Shown: positions 1 to 10,881 of the stretch, one piece after another | How the letters are laid out: the number at the start of each line of letters is the position of its first letter | How positions within the stretch are numbered: position 1 is the first letter of the stretch | NCBI GenBank assembly: GCA_030704615.1 | Contig: CM060734.1 | Location: 6,884,001-6,944,000, forward strand | From: Takakia lepidozioides | Taxonomy: Eukaryota; Streptophyta; Takakiopsida; Takakiales; Takakiaceae | Direction: 5' to 3' | Length of the DNA stretch: 60,000 bases | Notes under the pieces: generated by a model | The model's database searches: none | What the model was told of the DNA's origin: nothing | What the model saw: only the letters and a program-made list of their open reading frames with translations | Position numbers and translations under genes: made by a program

Positions 1-137
1 GTGTTGTCTGGAAGTACAGGATTGGAGTCTATTCAACTGCCTTCTCGTCATCATCAGGTGGGCTGCTTCTGAAATGCTAATGCAAGAAAGCACAAACAAA
101 GAATGTTCTAAGTAGATATGGTCTATGAGCTACAACA

Positions 138-3100
138 CTATGCAAGTCCGTAGCTAGAATCTAGAGTTGCGTAGTTTATCCTACGGAGCATGGTCTCCTC
201 ATCCCCATAAAGAGGCAGGTAGAGGATAGAGAAGCAAGTAGAAGAGTATGGAAATCCCTCATCTGCACGAGGGAGCTTTTCTACCAAGATCCTCTTCCCT
301 CCAAAACACTCTACGCCCGTGATGAAGACCACGAGGCGTGTGCGCTCAGAGTAGGTCATGCGATGTACGCAACTCCTGAAGAACTTGATCTGTTCTTCCT
401 CAACGTTGAGGAAGGTGCACTTAGCCAAGAACTCCTTGGCATCAATGGTGGGAGCTCCATTAAAAACCACTCGGAGGGTCTCTGGAGGGAGCCCTTGCAA
501 AGCGCCATGTATTTGAATGTCAGCCGGTCCCTGTGAGGTTGCCAAGAGGAATCCCTCCCTCATGGCTCTTCCAACCTCGACCCGGCCACTAAACAGGTGG
601 CTATACACAATCGCCCAAACCTTCTCGTCCACCTGCTCTTCCCACCTGCCCTCCTCCAAGACAAGCTCGCAAAAGCTCCATCCGAGCTCGTCTGATAGCT
701 CGTCCCTCCCAAAACAAGCCACCATATCTGTAGCGTCCTTGTAGGAGGTGCATTGCCTCAATGCCCTTAGGAATGCCCATTTCAAACCCCAACCCAACTG
801 GAAATCCCTCTCCAGAGCCACTCTGAGGCTGCCTTCCACATCGTGCAGGGAGGAGTGAGTGGCCTCTGGCGCCTGATTGGAAAGGTGCTAGAAGGGTTGC
901 AAAAGAGAAGGGCCTAGACAACTCCTCTGACTCTACCAAGAGGAAAATCAGATACCCCAACATCCTAGTTGCATCTAGTTGCATATCTGGACGCACAATG
1001 TCTTCGTCTGGCAGAGGATGAAGAATGCGGCCTTGCCTTCGATCTGGATAATTGAAAATACAATTGTAGGCCTGTAGCAATGCAGCAAAATGGTTTTGGC
1101 TTCTGTTAGGAACATCAGGTCCAACTTCAGCAGTTACTAGGTTCCAACATAGTATTTTAGCAAGTGTGTCTTGTACTGAATCGGTGATTGTGTCATGGTT
1201 TATTCTTCTACGCCAATGACATTCTGGTTTTGTAGTCTGTCAGTCAAGCCAGCAAGGAAAACTTTATGAAGTGATAGGTTGGAGGGAGGAGGCTCTCACA
1301 AAGGGGCGGGTCTGGAATTGCTTCCAGGCGTTACTGAGCCAAGTGTCTCACAGCCCAGGTTTCTGCCTCCTCCATGCCGCTTTTGTGCACATATTTCACC
1401 TGTAGTTTATGCATGGCTTCCGGCCCATTCAGGTTGACCTCATTCCAATGTTCAGTGAAAGCGTTCAGCTCTTTTCCTTGGTGTACCTGCTCAATACCAA
1501 GGAAACGACAGTGAATATGTGTGTTTGCATATATAGGTAGATCAATTGAACATGTCAAGGACATAGGGAATATGGAATACATACCATGATGTGTTTTGTA
1601 GGGCGCTTAGAGTTTGTGTAACTGTAGAGAATGTGATTCAAATAGACTTTTTGATGAGCAAGGAGGGCGTCCTCAACCTTCCCCCTTGCCTCCAAAACCT
1701 CAGTCTCATCTAGTTGTGCCATTTGCTCTGTGCGACACATCAAGCGGAGTTTGGCTTCGGTGAAATCTGTGAAAGCAGGATCGTGAAGGATCCTGTCTAT
1801 ATCCTGTAGGCTCCAAACACCTGGAGCTGGCCCTCCTCCACCAAAATTGGAAACGAGTGCATGTGCAAGCATGCACTCTTTTGCATTGACTCCTCAAAAG
1901 TATCCCATTCTCGCCAAAATGGGCGAGCCTTCAGCTCAAATGCCCAGTGGATGTCTACAGGGGCGTACATTGCGAGCGCAGGGTGTCTGCCAAGATTGGA
2001 CAGCTCTGCCTCAGAGTTCATTACGCCTCTGCGAAGCTCTCTTCTGTTGCACAAAGTGCGATAGACAGGACTGTCACTTGAATCAATCCCAAGGGCATAA
2101 GCCTCGAAAGCTTTCCAAAAGGTGTCGGCTTTTGCCTCCTCATGGGGGTGGTACACTTGGCAGCCCCCCCCCTGTCACCCTGATCTCCAAGGCTGCAAAG
2201 TACTGTTGATGGCATGCAATCCATCGTTCTTGCAGTGTGTCAAGGGAGATGAAACGATATGTTGATGGAATGACCTGTACTGGAGGGTGCTGGAGTGGAG
2301 GATGTTGATGTAGTGGCCGCTGTTGGAGTGGGGTGAGGTGTCGATGTTGAGGTGATCGGGTCTGCCAGAGCTGCCATGACAGGGGAAGTCACTTCTAGGT
2401 CGTCATAGTTTTGGCAGTGACTATTGAATCTCACAACTGAAGAGACTTGATCAAACTCATGAGACATGGTGTCCATTAAAATACCTGGTCCACCTCCTGT
2501 CAGATCAATTGCGGAGCTTCTGTCAAGTCTTGATGGTGAAGGTCCACCAGCTCCTAGATTCTTGTATGGCTACTTCTAGAATTTGTGGGAGCATTTCCAG
2601 GGGTTGATGTTTGGCGTAAAGAAGGATTTGGTGTTGTTGGTGCTGCTCCTCTTAGAGGATGGGCATCTTGATCATCATCCCTACCTACATTCAACATAGA
2701 AGTGTAGGAGGTAATCGCTGCCCTAGGTAGAACAACAGGATCTGGACAATACACAATGTATGTGTTCGCTGGGACTGCACCAAATGGACTTTGACATGTA
2801 GGAGCAAAGGGGTGGAGCTTGAAGCCCCTCTCTGAGCCTGTTCCTTCTGGTCTTCTGTTGCACTTGTAAAAAAGTCCAGAAAACAAAGTTCCACGGGTGT
2901 GTTGATATTGGGGCAGCCTAGAAAAGGCCTCCGCTATTGCGAACTCGATGGATGTGCGAGCATATGGGGTAGGGTACATATACCCACACCATCTTGATGT
3001 TGCAGGCTGTGAAACAACGATTGAGGGTACGTCTGAAGGCCACGAGGCCACCATGGGAAAAGTAAAGCCGACTTTGCAAGTCCATACTGTAGCCCTCGGC

Positions 3101-3381
3101 AAGGTATAAATAGTTCGGCTCATAATGCGTGGTGCTCGTGTTGAACGTTGCCGTCTGGAGGCACTAAGTTGACTGTTGTTAGGGGCTCCTCTCCGGCTGG
3201 AATGTCCAAAAATTGGTGGGTAAGCAAATCCCTGACCTGCCCATTGAATTGGAGATGGAAATACGGCCCTTCGTAGTGTAGGAGGATGCTCGTCTTCCAT
3301 GTCTTCTTTCATGTCTTCCCTGGCTTCCATGTCATCTTTGCACGCCATGTCATCTTGGTAGTGGTGCATCCTGGCAGTCAA
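138..3381 (-). CDS. HECT-type E3 ubiquitin ligase-like gene (spliced or decayed)
   Basis: The 3' part, 839 to 138 on the minus strand, reads as a HECT C-lobe. It has an FITG motif followed by a hydrophobic/charged run, then SSTCFSILYLPLY, which fits the HECT active-site pattern TCFNxLxLPxY with the thioester cysteine present. A stretch at 1080-900 resembles the N-lobe (ATRMLGYLIFLLVESEELSR). Further coding blocks in the same sense lie at 1500-1331, 1872-1555, 2156-1797, about 2516-2240 and 3381-2554; the last is rich in Pro, Ser and Arg and could be a 5' exon. Two frame breaks look like mutations rather than introns: one near 860-890 inside the HECT domain, and one at a run of Cs near 2165-2172. 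HECT enzymes carry ubiquitin on the catalytic Cys and pass it to substrate lysines. I am confident of the C-lobe, less of the upstream exons, and cannot tell a functional gene from a pseudogene. Confidence 0.6.
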
Positions 3382-3770
3382 ATTTCCGCTGTTAGTGTAG
3401 CAATTGTTCCCATTTCTTGATTCCCCTCATGTATCTCGTCCTTTCTAACAATCCATGATTGGCACTATATGAAATTGATGTCAATTAGGAGTTGTACCTG
3501 TACATTAGGCACGGACAGTGGCTGCAGTAAAACTCTTGGTCTCTTTCAGACTGAAGGGTCCAAATGAGGGAACCCTTTAGGATGAACATAATAGGGAACG
3601 GATGATCGTTGGATGCATTTTGGATGAAAAATTACACACGTGAGTAAACCATGGATGACGGCAACAACACGTATCGTGGGGGATCAACATGCGCAGGGAA
3701 GCAGGCATTAAGCTGTCGTCAACGACAGCTTAACTCGCAGCCCCAGTCAGCACATGAAAATGAACCCATG
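3382..3770. other. intergenic stretch with a 12-bp-arm palindrome
   Basis: No coding signal is seen between the HECT-like gene and the first gypsy A junction. The stretch holds several GGATGA/TTGGATG words and, at 3708-3733, a palindrome with perfect 12-nt arms (TTAAGCTGTCGT and its complement) around a 2-nt centre. The same motif recurs at 18.8-20.3 kb. Confidence 0.6.
3708..3733. repeat. palindrome TTAAGCTGTCGT-CA-ACGACAGCTTAA type
   Basis: Two perfect 12-nt complementary arms flank a CA centre. It is almost the same as the motif at 18809-18834 and in the repeat array at 19.46-20.25 kb, so it belongs to a dispersed family. It lies about 40 bp outside the gypsy A rearrangement junction. Function unknown. 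Confidence 0.7.
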
Positions 3771-3774
3771 AATT

Positions 3775-5230
3775 ATACTGCATGAGTTTAAATTTGAAGT
3801 TGTTTACGTTTGGACGTTTGCATCTTGTGGCAGATCACTTGTCACGCCTTTCAACGGGAGAACTCGCCACAGGGGTAGATAATCAACTACCTGATGCAAG
3901 TTTATCAGCAGAAGTAGGAGCAGATGACTGGTTAGATTGGCAGTGGTCAATCAGATATTACCTAACTCATGGACAGTGCCCATCTAGTCATGGGAAGGAA
4001 CAAAATTGTACAAGCTGGGACCAGTTGGAGTCCTAAAGAGATGCTTGTACCATCATGAAATTAATAAAGTCTTGGAAGACATTCACAAAGGGATAGCTGG
4101 AGGACATCATGGAGAGAGACTATCAACCGGAAAATACTACTTGCAGGATACTGGTGGCCTGGGCCTACTGAACCATTCCAGAAATGGGGATTAGACTTTG
4201 TTGGGCCAATCAATCCACTAGCCAGGAACACCCAGAACAAGTATATAATCACAGCCACAGATTATACCATTAAGTGGGTAGAAGCCAAAGAACTGCGAGA
4301 TAACATAGCGAAATCTACAGCCAGATTTCTTTATGAGAACATAATCATGAGATTTGATTGTCCCTTATAATTTATCAGTGACCAAGGGAGTCATCTTATT
4401 AATGAGACCATTGAACTGTTGACTAAGGAGTTCATGATTGTGGACAGGAAGAGTACAACTTATTACCCTCATGGTAATGGGCAGGCTAAGGCTACCAATA
4501 AGATATTGTACACCATTTTGGTTAAGATAGTCAATGCCAACAGAACTGATTGGGATACAAAGCTGTTAACAACTTTGTGGTCTTACAGGACTTCATACAA
4601 GGTCACTACAAAGTATACACCATTTCAATTAGTCTATGGCATGGAAGCTCTAATTCCAATGGAATTCTTATTACCTACCATGAGAACTGAATGGGGAAGG
4701 AGAATGGAATTGGAGGATTCAATTAAAGTAAGGAAACATGTACTATATCATGTGGAAGAAGTATGTGCTGATGCAGCAGATAACATGGCCAGAATTCAGA
4801 TGAAAAGAAAGGATCGGTTTGATGAATGCAAACTAAAAACTCTTAAGACAGGAGATTTGGTACTGTGGTTGTAGAAGAAGGGAAAGATTAAAGCTTCTAA
4901 GCTTAAATCACCATGGAAGGGACCTTATGTCATACAGAAGATGTATGATAACAACACAACTATGTTACAAATAATTAACAAAGAAATGCTTGGTAGAGTC
5001 AATGCCAACAAATTGAAGGGATACAGCGGTATCCATGATAGACCATTACAGCATGATTTGCATGTTGAACCACAAGCGCAGTCACAGACTACACCAGTAG
5101 CACTAGCAGAGCATGAAGTACTTGTCATATCACCGAATGTGTATGGCCATAGCAGAGAACACAGAGGTTTGCACAGCGTCACAACCCATCACAGGCAACG
5201 TAGCCCACACAGGTTGCACAGTCCATAGGA
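3775..5230 (+). pseudogene. gypsy A RNase H tail and integrase
   Basis: This is the 3' part of the gypsy A polyprotein. It opens with the end of the RNase H/tether region (GRLHLVADHLSRL), then KVLEDIHKGIAGGHHG from the integrase zinc-finger region, FDFVGPINPL around the first catalytic Asp (near 4190-4215), a FISDQGSHLINE block with the second Asp (near 4370-4400), and YYPHGNGQAKATNKIL in the position of the catalytic Glu, where Glu is replaced (GQAKATNK instead of GQxExxN). A stop codon at about 4368 and frame changes near 3800 and 4150 confirm decay. Upstream gag-to-RNase H sequence is on the opposite strand at 8.9-13.3 kb, because of an inversion. Confidence 0.8.
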
Positions 5231-5233
5231 GCA

Positions 5234-6124
5234 GTGACAAGTGGACACGAGTTAACAATAGTAAAGTGGCCGGTAAGTAAAAAGACAGTTTGGGAGTCAA
5301 ATTCGGATAATGTGCCACGGGGTCAGAAGAAGACGGGAGAGTGTTTGAATTCAAACACGTGGCCTATGGAGCGCAACACTCCGCATTGCTTGTATTGTAG
5401 TAACGAGCGTCATCACACAAGAAGACAAGCAGGGCCGTCAAAATATCTACCCGGTACTTCAGCCGAAACTTATCACGAACCCATTAATGCACCAAGAGGA
5501 CAGGTGGCAAAACACTTTACGCGTCCGGCAAAGGGTAACCTTTGCCACATATGCAGTCCTAGTGATCATTCCAGGATAGAATATGAACAGAATAGGGTAA
5601 AAATAAAAAATTACCTAATGATGCAACGGCCAATCAACAACGCGAATTTTGTGCAAGGGGCTCCATTCAAGAAACAAGGCCAAGAAACCAAGAAGATCAT
5701 GAGCGGCAGAGTCAGTGTTATCCCGGCTAACCATTGTTTCCGCGAGAGGATTAATCAAGGCTATAGCCTTGTAGCTATGGCGGATATCACGGACTATACA
5801 CTAGCTCTACTTCTTACGCAGTGGCGCAAGGAAGGACAGGACGAAAGTACTTTCTCTCTCACGCATTGTTTGCAAGCCCCGCAAGCTTACACACACCTAC
5901 ATGTTTCATTCTGCGTTAATCACACTTTCATGCTATACGCATTGCAAGGTTTCTTGCAACTATTCCAAACAAGGCCTTCTTGTTTGTCCGGTATGAAGCG
6001 AATCAGAGAGATGGAGGATCTACGAGTGAAGAGCACTACGATACTACAAAAGCAAACAATTGCCACTCCCCAGGTAGTGCAGCTGTTAAAGAACTTGAGG
6101 TTGGAGGGACCGTTGCGTAAATAA
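5234..6124 (+). CDS. unknown ORF downstream of gypsy A integrase
   Basis: An open frame of about 296 codons follows the integrase on the same strand and ends near the second inversion junction. It shows two short Cys/His pairs (HCLYCSNERHH and HICSPSDHSR) but no fold I recognise. It may be the 3' part of the gypsy A coding region or read-through of non-coding element DNA. Its right end near 6125 is where the sequence switches to the minus-strand 5' leader of the element. Confidence 0.3.
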   Translation: MTSGHELTIVKWPVSKKTVWESNSDNVPRGQKKTGECLNSNTWPMERNTPHCLYCSNERHHTRRQAGPSKYLPGTSAETYHEPINAPRGQVAKHFTRPAKGNLCHICSPSDHSRIEYEQNRVKIKNYLMMQRPINNANFVQGAPFKKQGQETKKIMSGRVSVIPANHCFRERINQGYSLVAMADITDYTLALLLTQWRKEGQDESTFSLTHCLQAPQAYTHLHVSFCVNHTFMLYALQGFLQLFQTRPSCLSGMKRIREMEDLRVKSTTILQKQTIATPQVVQLLKNLRLEGPLRK

Positions 6125-6648
6125 TGGTCTTTGCATCCCTTGGCTAGACTAGAAGGCTCCGTTACCATATAACCATATGGCAAGCAGGTCTGAAAAGCTG
6201 TTCTTGGTGTAAACTTGATCCACAAGATATCCTTGGGGATCAAATTCTTTACCAGTTCAAGCTCTTCATGCATATGAGTGAAAACATTCACTCTTGACTC
6301 TTCCCAGCTTTCAAACTCTATTCGCTTTATGGATATCAACGCTATCACATATGTCAATGTTGGTAACCAACTCGTTCTCCCTTTACAGGACACTTGATAA
6401 ATCTTTATCACTCATTTCTCCAAACCTCACTCTGGATCAATATCATGCACTCTCTTGAGAATATTTTCCTTGCAACCGTCTGGCAATTCTAAGAACTTCT
6501 GAAAGAATTACTTGGACAATCTTTCTTTCTAAGTTTCACAGGAAATTTGATCCACATCAAATTCTTTGATTCTTCATCCACCATGATCCCACCAGATGCC
6601 TATCACATCTGGTTGTTCTTGACTCAGTTCCCCAGTATGGTCACCAAA
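6125..6648 (-). other. gypsy A 5' leader and primer-binding site
   Basis: On the minus strand, the base after the LTR end starts TTTGGTGACCATACTGGGGA. The TGG directly inside the LTR fits pairing with the CCA end of a tRNA, and the block resembles primer-binding sites of plant Tat/Ogre elements. This marks the adjacent LTR (6649-7650) as the 5' LTR. The rest is leader sequence with a weak minus-strand open frame (6411-5920) of unknown meaning. Confidence 0.6.
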
Positions 6649-7650
6649 TGTTGAGCGGCTTTTACTCACCCATCCCTTAGCTATCCGAGGTGGAAACTCC
6701 AAGATAGAAGAGTTGGAAATCTCTAAGCACTCGGCCCGCTGAGAACAATCAGTCAAGACCTACAGCTAGTGTATCATGGGGGTGCTTTCCTATATCTATT
6801 CCTTCTTGCATTCATGTTTAGTAAGTTACCTTACTGCCTAGGTTTAAGTATCAAATTGCTTCTGCAATCTACCATGTTCTATCTACTTAAGCATTCATTC
6901 CACAACTTCACTTAGATCTCTCTACACAGTGTGAGTATGAAATATGAATCATATTAATATATATCATGTATCAGGCCGAAGCCATGGTGTCTCTATTCTG
7001 CCCTACAGTACATCTCTACGGCTTGCATGTATCAAGTTACATCAGATCTTCTTCTTCTCCTCCATGTGCTCTCTCGTCCCCTCTGCTCCAAGATCGTGCT
7101 CTCCCCCGAAGTGATGCCAGAAGTGATCCCCTCCATGTAGCTACTCTGCATAATGTATCTGCAAGCTGTTCTAACTGCCTAACTAACTAACTGTCAGCCA
7201 AGATAATACGTAAATATTGTCGTTCCCCTTGCTGTTGACGTTGCCGCACACTCGTTCCCTGCCAGTGATAACCGCTCCCTATGTCAAGCTGTGACTTGTG
7301 TGACGTTGTGATGGGCTGTGCCAAGCTGTGTCGGGCTGTGACCTGTGTGACGTTGTGATGGGCTGTGCCAAGCTGTGTCGGGCTGTGACTGGCTGTGACG
7401 TGTAGGGCTTTGACTGGCTGTGTTGTATCGGGCTGTGTTGGCTGTGTCAGGTTGTGACTGTGTCTGGCTGTGGCTAACTGTGATAGGTTGTGTAAGCCTG
7501 TGACTGCTGACTGTGTGAGCCTGTTTGCCACCCCTAAGATATCCCTAAGGCTTGTGCCGGTCTGAGTCTACCACCCCTAAGAACTGCGCAAAATTAAGGG
7601 TACCCCACAGAACCCGTAAAACTATCTAAGTCCCATACATCCCTGTAACA
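6649..7650 (-). repeat. gypsy A 5' LTR (minus orientation)
   Basis: This is a 1002-bp LTR, read on the minus strand from TGTTACAGGG to GCTCAACA. It matches the plus-strand LTR at 16669-17669 along its length with scattered differences. Near its start is a pair of short direct repeats containing CCACCCCTAAG on the plus strand. A low-complexity block at about 7280-7520 consists of degenerate GGCTGTGAC/GGCTGTG words. Confidence 0.9.
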
Positions 7651-8873
7651 CCAACGTGGCCATACTCTACTGCCCTCTGCAAGCCAAGTACCTCAGCGTC
7701 GTCCCCGACGACAATGGGCTGGCCGTTGTTGAGGAGGATTTGCTTTGCATAACATTCCACTTTGAACCAGGGACCGTCCATATGCTCAGAGAGGTAAACG
7801 ACAATATAGGGAAGATCGAGAGCGCACAGGTTCAGAAGCCGCATAAACGCAATGGCCGGAGAGAATGGAGAGTTACAGCGGCCAGGTATTGCGTTCATGG
7901 AGATCAGAGACGTCTTTCCACGGACACTGTACTCACGCCGGGAACAACTGCTTCGGTGGCTCAGGTCCCCAAAGCCGTCGTCATCAAAATAGAATAGACC
8001 ACCTCCACCACGTTTGTGGCGCTCTCCGATAGTTTGGAAGACGAAATCACTGAGCTCCCTCCTCCAACGAACCGTAATGTTCTAGTGGACCCGGATGTGC
8101 AAGAGATAAGCAGTGTCATTCTGAAATTGCAATCATTGAGAGGGTTGCTAGGATGCAAAAATGATGTTAGAGGCATTGCCTGGGAGACACAGCGGATCCA
8201 ACGAGCAAAATTCCTTCCCACCGATTTTGATGGTGATATCATTTTTGAACTGCCACCTGCGACTTCTTGTGGAGGTTTGGTTGGTCTCATGTCGGGCATG
8301 GACAAGAAGCACGATGGGCACCCATGGTGTCGGACAAAAAATTCTAATATATGCAACCCGCATGGCTTGAAGTTCCGGAGATCCATTTGCGTGGGGCACC
8401 CACGTTGTGCAAATTCAGATTGTCAGCATTTCCAAATGGCCGGTTTGGAAAATGAGACGGAGTGGGAGGGTGTCTGTGACAACCCATTCCAAGTACAGTG
8501 TGCTCCTCCAAAGGGCAGTTTGCTCGTTTGCAAGTTCTGTAAAGTCGTGCCACAATGCTTAGCAGAATGCAATGCACGGATGTACTACGTGCTGCACCGT
8601 TTCAACAACCTCACACGGGCATGTATCCATTTCGGCACTCATGCACATCCAGTGTCGCAAGGAGAGTGCAGGGACAGTGTTGACACAGTGCATTCGCTGC
8701 TTCAACAGGAATTTCATAATGCTCTCACTGCCTTACCATCGGCCATTGTTCTGGCAGCAATCAAGGGCTTCCTGCAAAAACATCTCTTTGGGGAATCAGA
8801 GGAATCAACGACAAAGTTTGATGCGACATCGCTTGACTTTGTATTGGACCATTTTTCAGCCATCTTGCTATCA
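7651..8873 (+). pseudogene. Cys/His-rich coding fragment trapped inside gypsy A
   Basis: This slice belongs to neither LTR nor gag-pol. A long plus-strand frame (about 8016-8870) encodes clustered metal-ligand residues: CVGHPRCANSDCQHF, then CKFCKVVPQCLAECNARMYY, then TRACIHFGTHAHPVSQGEC. The spacing suggests one or two zinc-binding sites of a transposase-like or chromatin-type domain, but I cannot name the family. An upstream piece (7656-7830) may be another exon ending at a CAG|GT. The frame is cut by the gypsy A junction at about 8873; its apparent extension to 8975 is antisense RNase H and not real. After undoing the inversions this piece would lie next to, and in the same sense as, the HECT-like gene, so it could be a severed 5' part of that gene. 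Confidence 0.5.
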
Positions 8874-9908
8874 TTCACTTATCAAAGGCTTGTTCACCAA
8901 ATAAATCAGAGCCTGATGATCCACATAGAACATAAATTTCCTTCCCAGCAAATAATGCCTGAACTTCTTGACTGAATAAATTATTGCCAAAGCTTCTCTT
9001 TCGGTGGTGCTATAGTTCCTTTCAGTACTGTTGCTAGCATAATACACCGGTGAATCTATGTTTCCTGTGACATTTTGGGCTAACACAGCTCCCTATGCTT
9101 CTCCAGAGGCATCACAATGTACATGAAATACCATATGTCTATGTGGGTTAATCAGCACAAGTGTAGTTGTTACTGACAATGTAAGTTCCTTGAAGGCGTG
9201 TTGGCACTCAGCTGTCCATGCAAACCTTGCATCCTTCTTCAAGAGCTCGCTCAATGGTGCTGCCTTCTGTGCATATCATCTGACAAACCTTCTGTAATAA
9301 TTGGTTTGTCCAAGGAACCTCCTTAGAGCCTTAACGTTACTTGGTGGTGGAGAGGCTTTAATAGCCTCAGTCTTTCTAGGATCTATAAGCAGTCCTTTTT
9401 TACACACAATGTGTCCCTAAAGAACTCCTAAGTTCACACAGAAAGTACATTTTTTCTGGATTCAGCCCAAGACCTCTCATCCTGCATCTGGCCAAACATA
9501 ATTTCAATTTCTGCAAGTGCTCATTCTTAGAGCTGTAAACACTGAAGTCATCTAAGAATACTTGCATGAAATCATCCAAATATTCATGAAAAGATTCACT
9601 GATCACTCTCTGGAAAATTACTGGTGCATTACAGAGTCCAAAAGACATGACTTTGTATGCATAAGCACCCCAGTCTGTGATGAAAGCAGTCTTTCCCTGG
9701 AGTCATTCAGTTTCTTGTAGTTAACACAAACTCTCAGTTTGTCATTCTTCTTTGGTACTATCACAACAGGTGATAGCCATGTTATGTACTCTATTGGGTA
9801 TATGAACTTAGCATCAGCCAGTTTCTTGATCTTCTCTCCCACCTTCTGTGCATAATTAGGATTCATTCGGTACCGTGCTTGCGTAACAGGTACAGAATCA
9901 GGTTCCAA
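8874..9908 (-). pseudogene. gypsy A reverse transcriptase and RNase H
   Basis: On the minus strand the RT begins with RYRMNPNYAQKVGEKIKKL and SPVVIVPKKNDKLRVCVNYK. It then jumps to FGLCNAPVIFQRV and the catalytic VFLDDFSVYS. The part normally holding the first catalytic Asp and the LDGYSGYNQI-type segment is missing, so there is an internal deletion near 9690-9710. RNase H follows with YASNSTERNYSTTEREALAI and FYVDHQALIYLVNKPLIS (9086-8874), where the element is cut by the inversion. Several frame changes separate the blocks. Confidence 0.85.
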
Positions 9909-9909
9909 C

Positions 9910-10860
9910 TCAATTATGTTGGCAAATCTCAGGTGGTATCCCTTTCAAGTCTTCATAACTCCATGCAAATATATCCTTGTATTTTATGAACAAACTCTTG
10001 GCTTCCTCAAAGAATTCAGGTTCCAAGTCTACTCCTATTTTAACCATTCTTGATTCTTCCTCAATTCCCACATCTCTCACCTGCTCTTCAGCTGTGATTG
10101 TCCATCCAGCCACTATTTCATCCTGCAAACTAACAGTGGTTGGTTCCTCTAGGGTCTATATTTCTTCCTCTCTTTCCTCATAGAAATGTGGTGGATAACT
10201 GCTTGTTTCCCCCTCTATTGGTGTTGCTGTTACTACACCACAACGTATACCGTTGAGACAACTCAGTCCTCCCAGTTGCATTTCTGCAACTTGATCCCAC
10301 TCTGGGTGTGCAGCAAACAGAGCAAGTCCTCCCCTCCAGTCATACTCCCTGACTCCACGAGGTCTTCTGGTAGCAGGTAGTCTACCTGATTTCTTAGTTG
10401 AAATCTGTATTTTGTGCTTATCCTTGCGCACAGTTAGAATTTGAGTATTCCAGTCATGAAATACCTTGGCCTGTTTCAGCCATGGTCGTCCTAGCAGTAA
10501 AGAATAAGCTTCCATGACATCATCCATTTTCAATACAGTCAAAGTGATCTTAAAGACCAACTTTTGAATCTGTAATTTTACTAATCTTATCAAGCCCAAT
10601 GGCTGTACACTTCTTTGATCTGCCATTGTTACTGTGAATGGGGCTGGTTTCATGTTACTCAGACCAAGCTTTTGCCTTAATTGGTCTGTCATGATATTCA
10701 CTCCTGAGCCACCATCTATCAGTACATCAGTCAGGTCTATGCTTCCAATTCTCAATTGGATTACTGGCATGAAATCATCAAAGTCTGTGATAGTTTCCCG
10801 CCCTTCAGGCTTCACATTATAACTTGTCACCTTGCTGTTCAGGTCTGTATTTTCTGTCAC
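9910..10860 (-). pseudogene. gypsy A aspartic protease region
   Basis: A retropepsin-like domain is visible at 10860-10156 on the minus strand: IDLTDVLIDGGSGVNIMTD replaces the usual (L/V)(I/V)DTGAS with DGGS, as in many plant gypsy proteases. A conserved LLLGRPWL block follows about 90 residues later. The region 10128-9910 links protease to RT. It lies directly downstream of the gag zinc knuckle, as expected for gag-pro-pol. Confidence 0.8.
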
Positions 10861-10881
10861 ATGAGCAATCTGATTGATTGC

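Noticed and set aside
8874-8975. C-terminal extension of the Cys/His ORF on plus
   Set aside because: This sequence is the antisense of gypsy RNase H (DHQALIYLVNKPLIS), so the ORF really ends at the junction.
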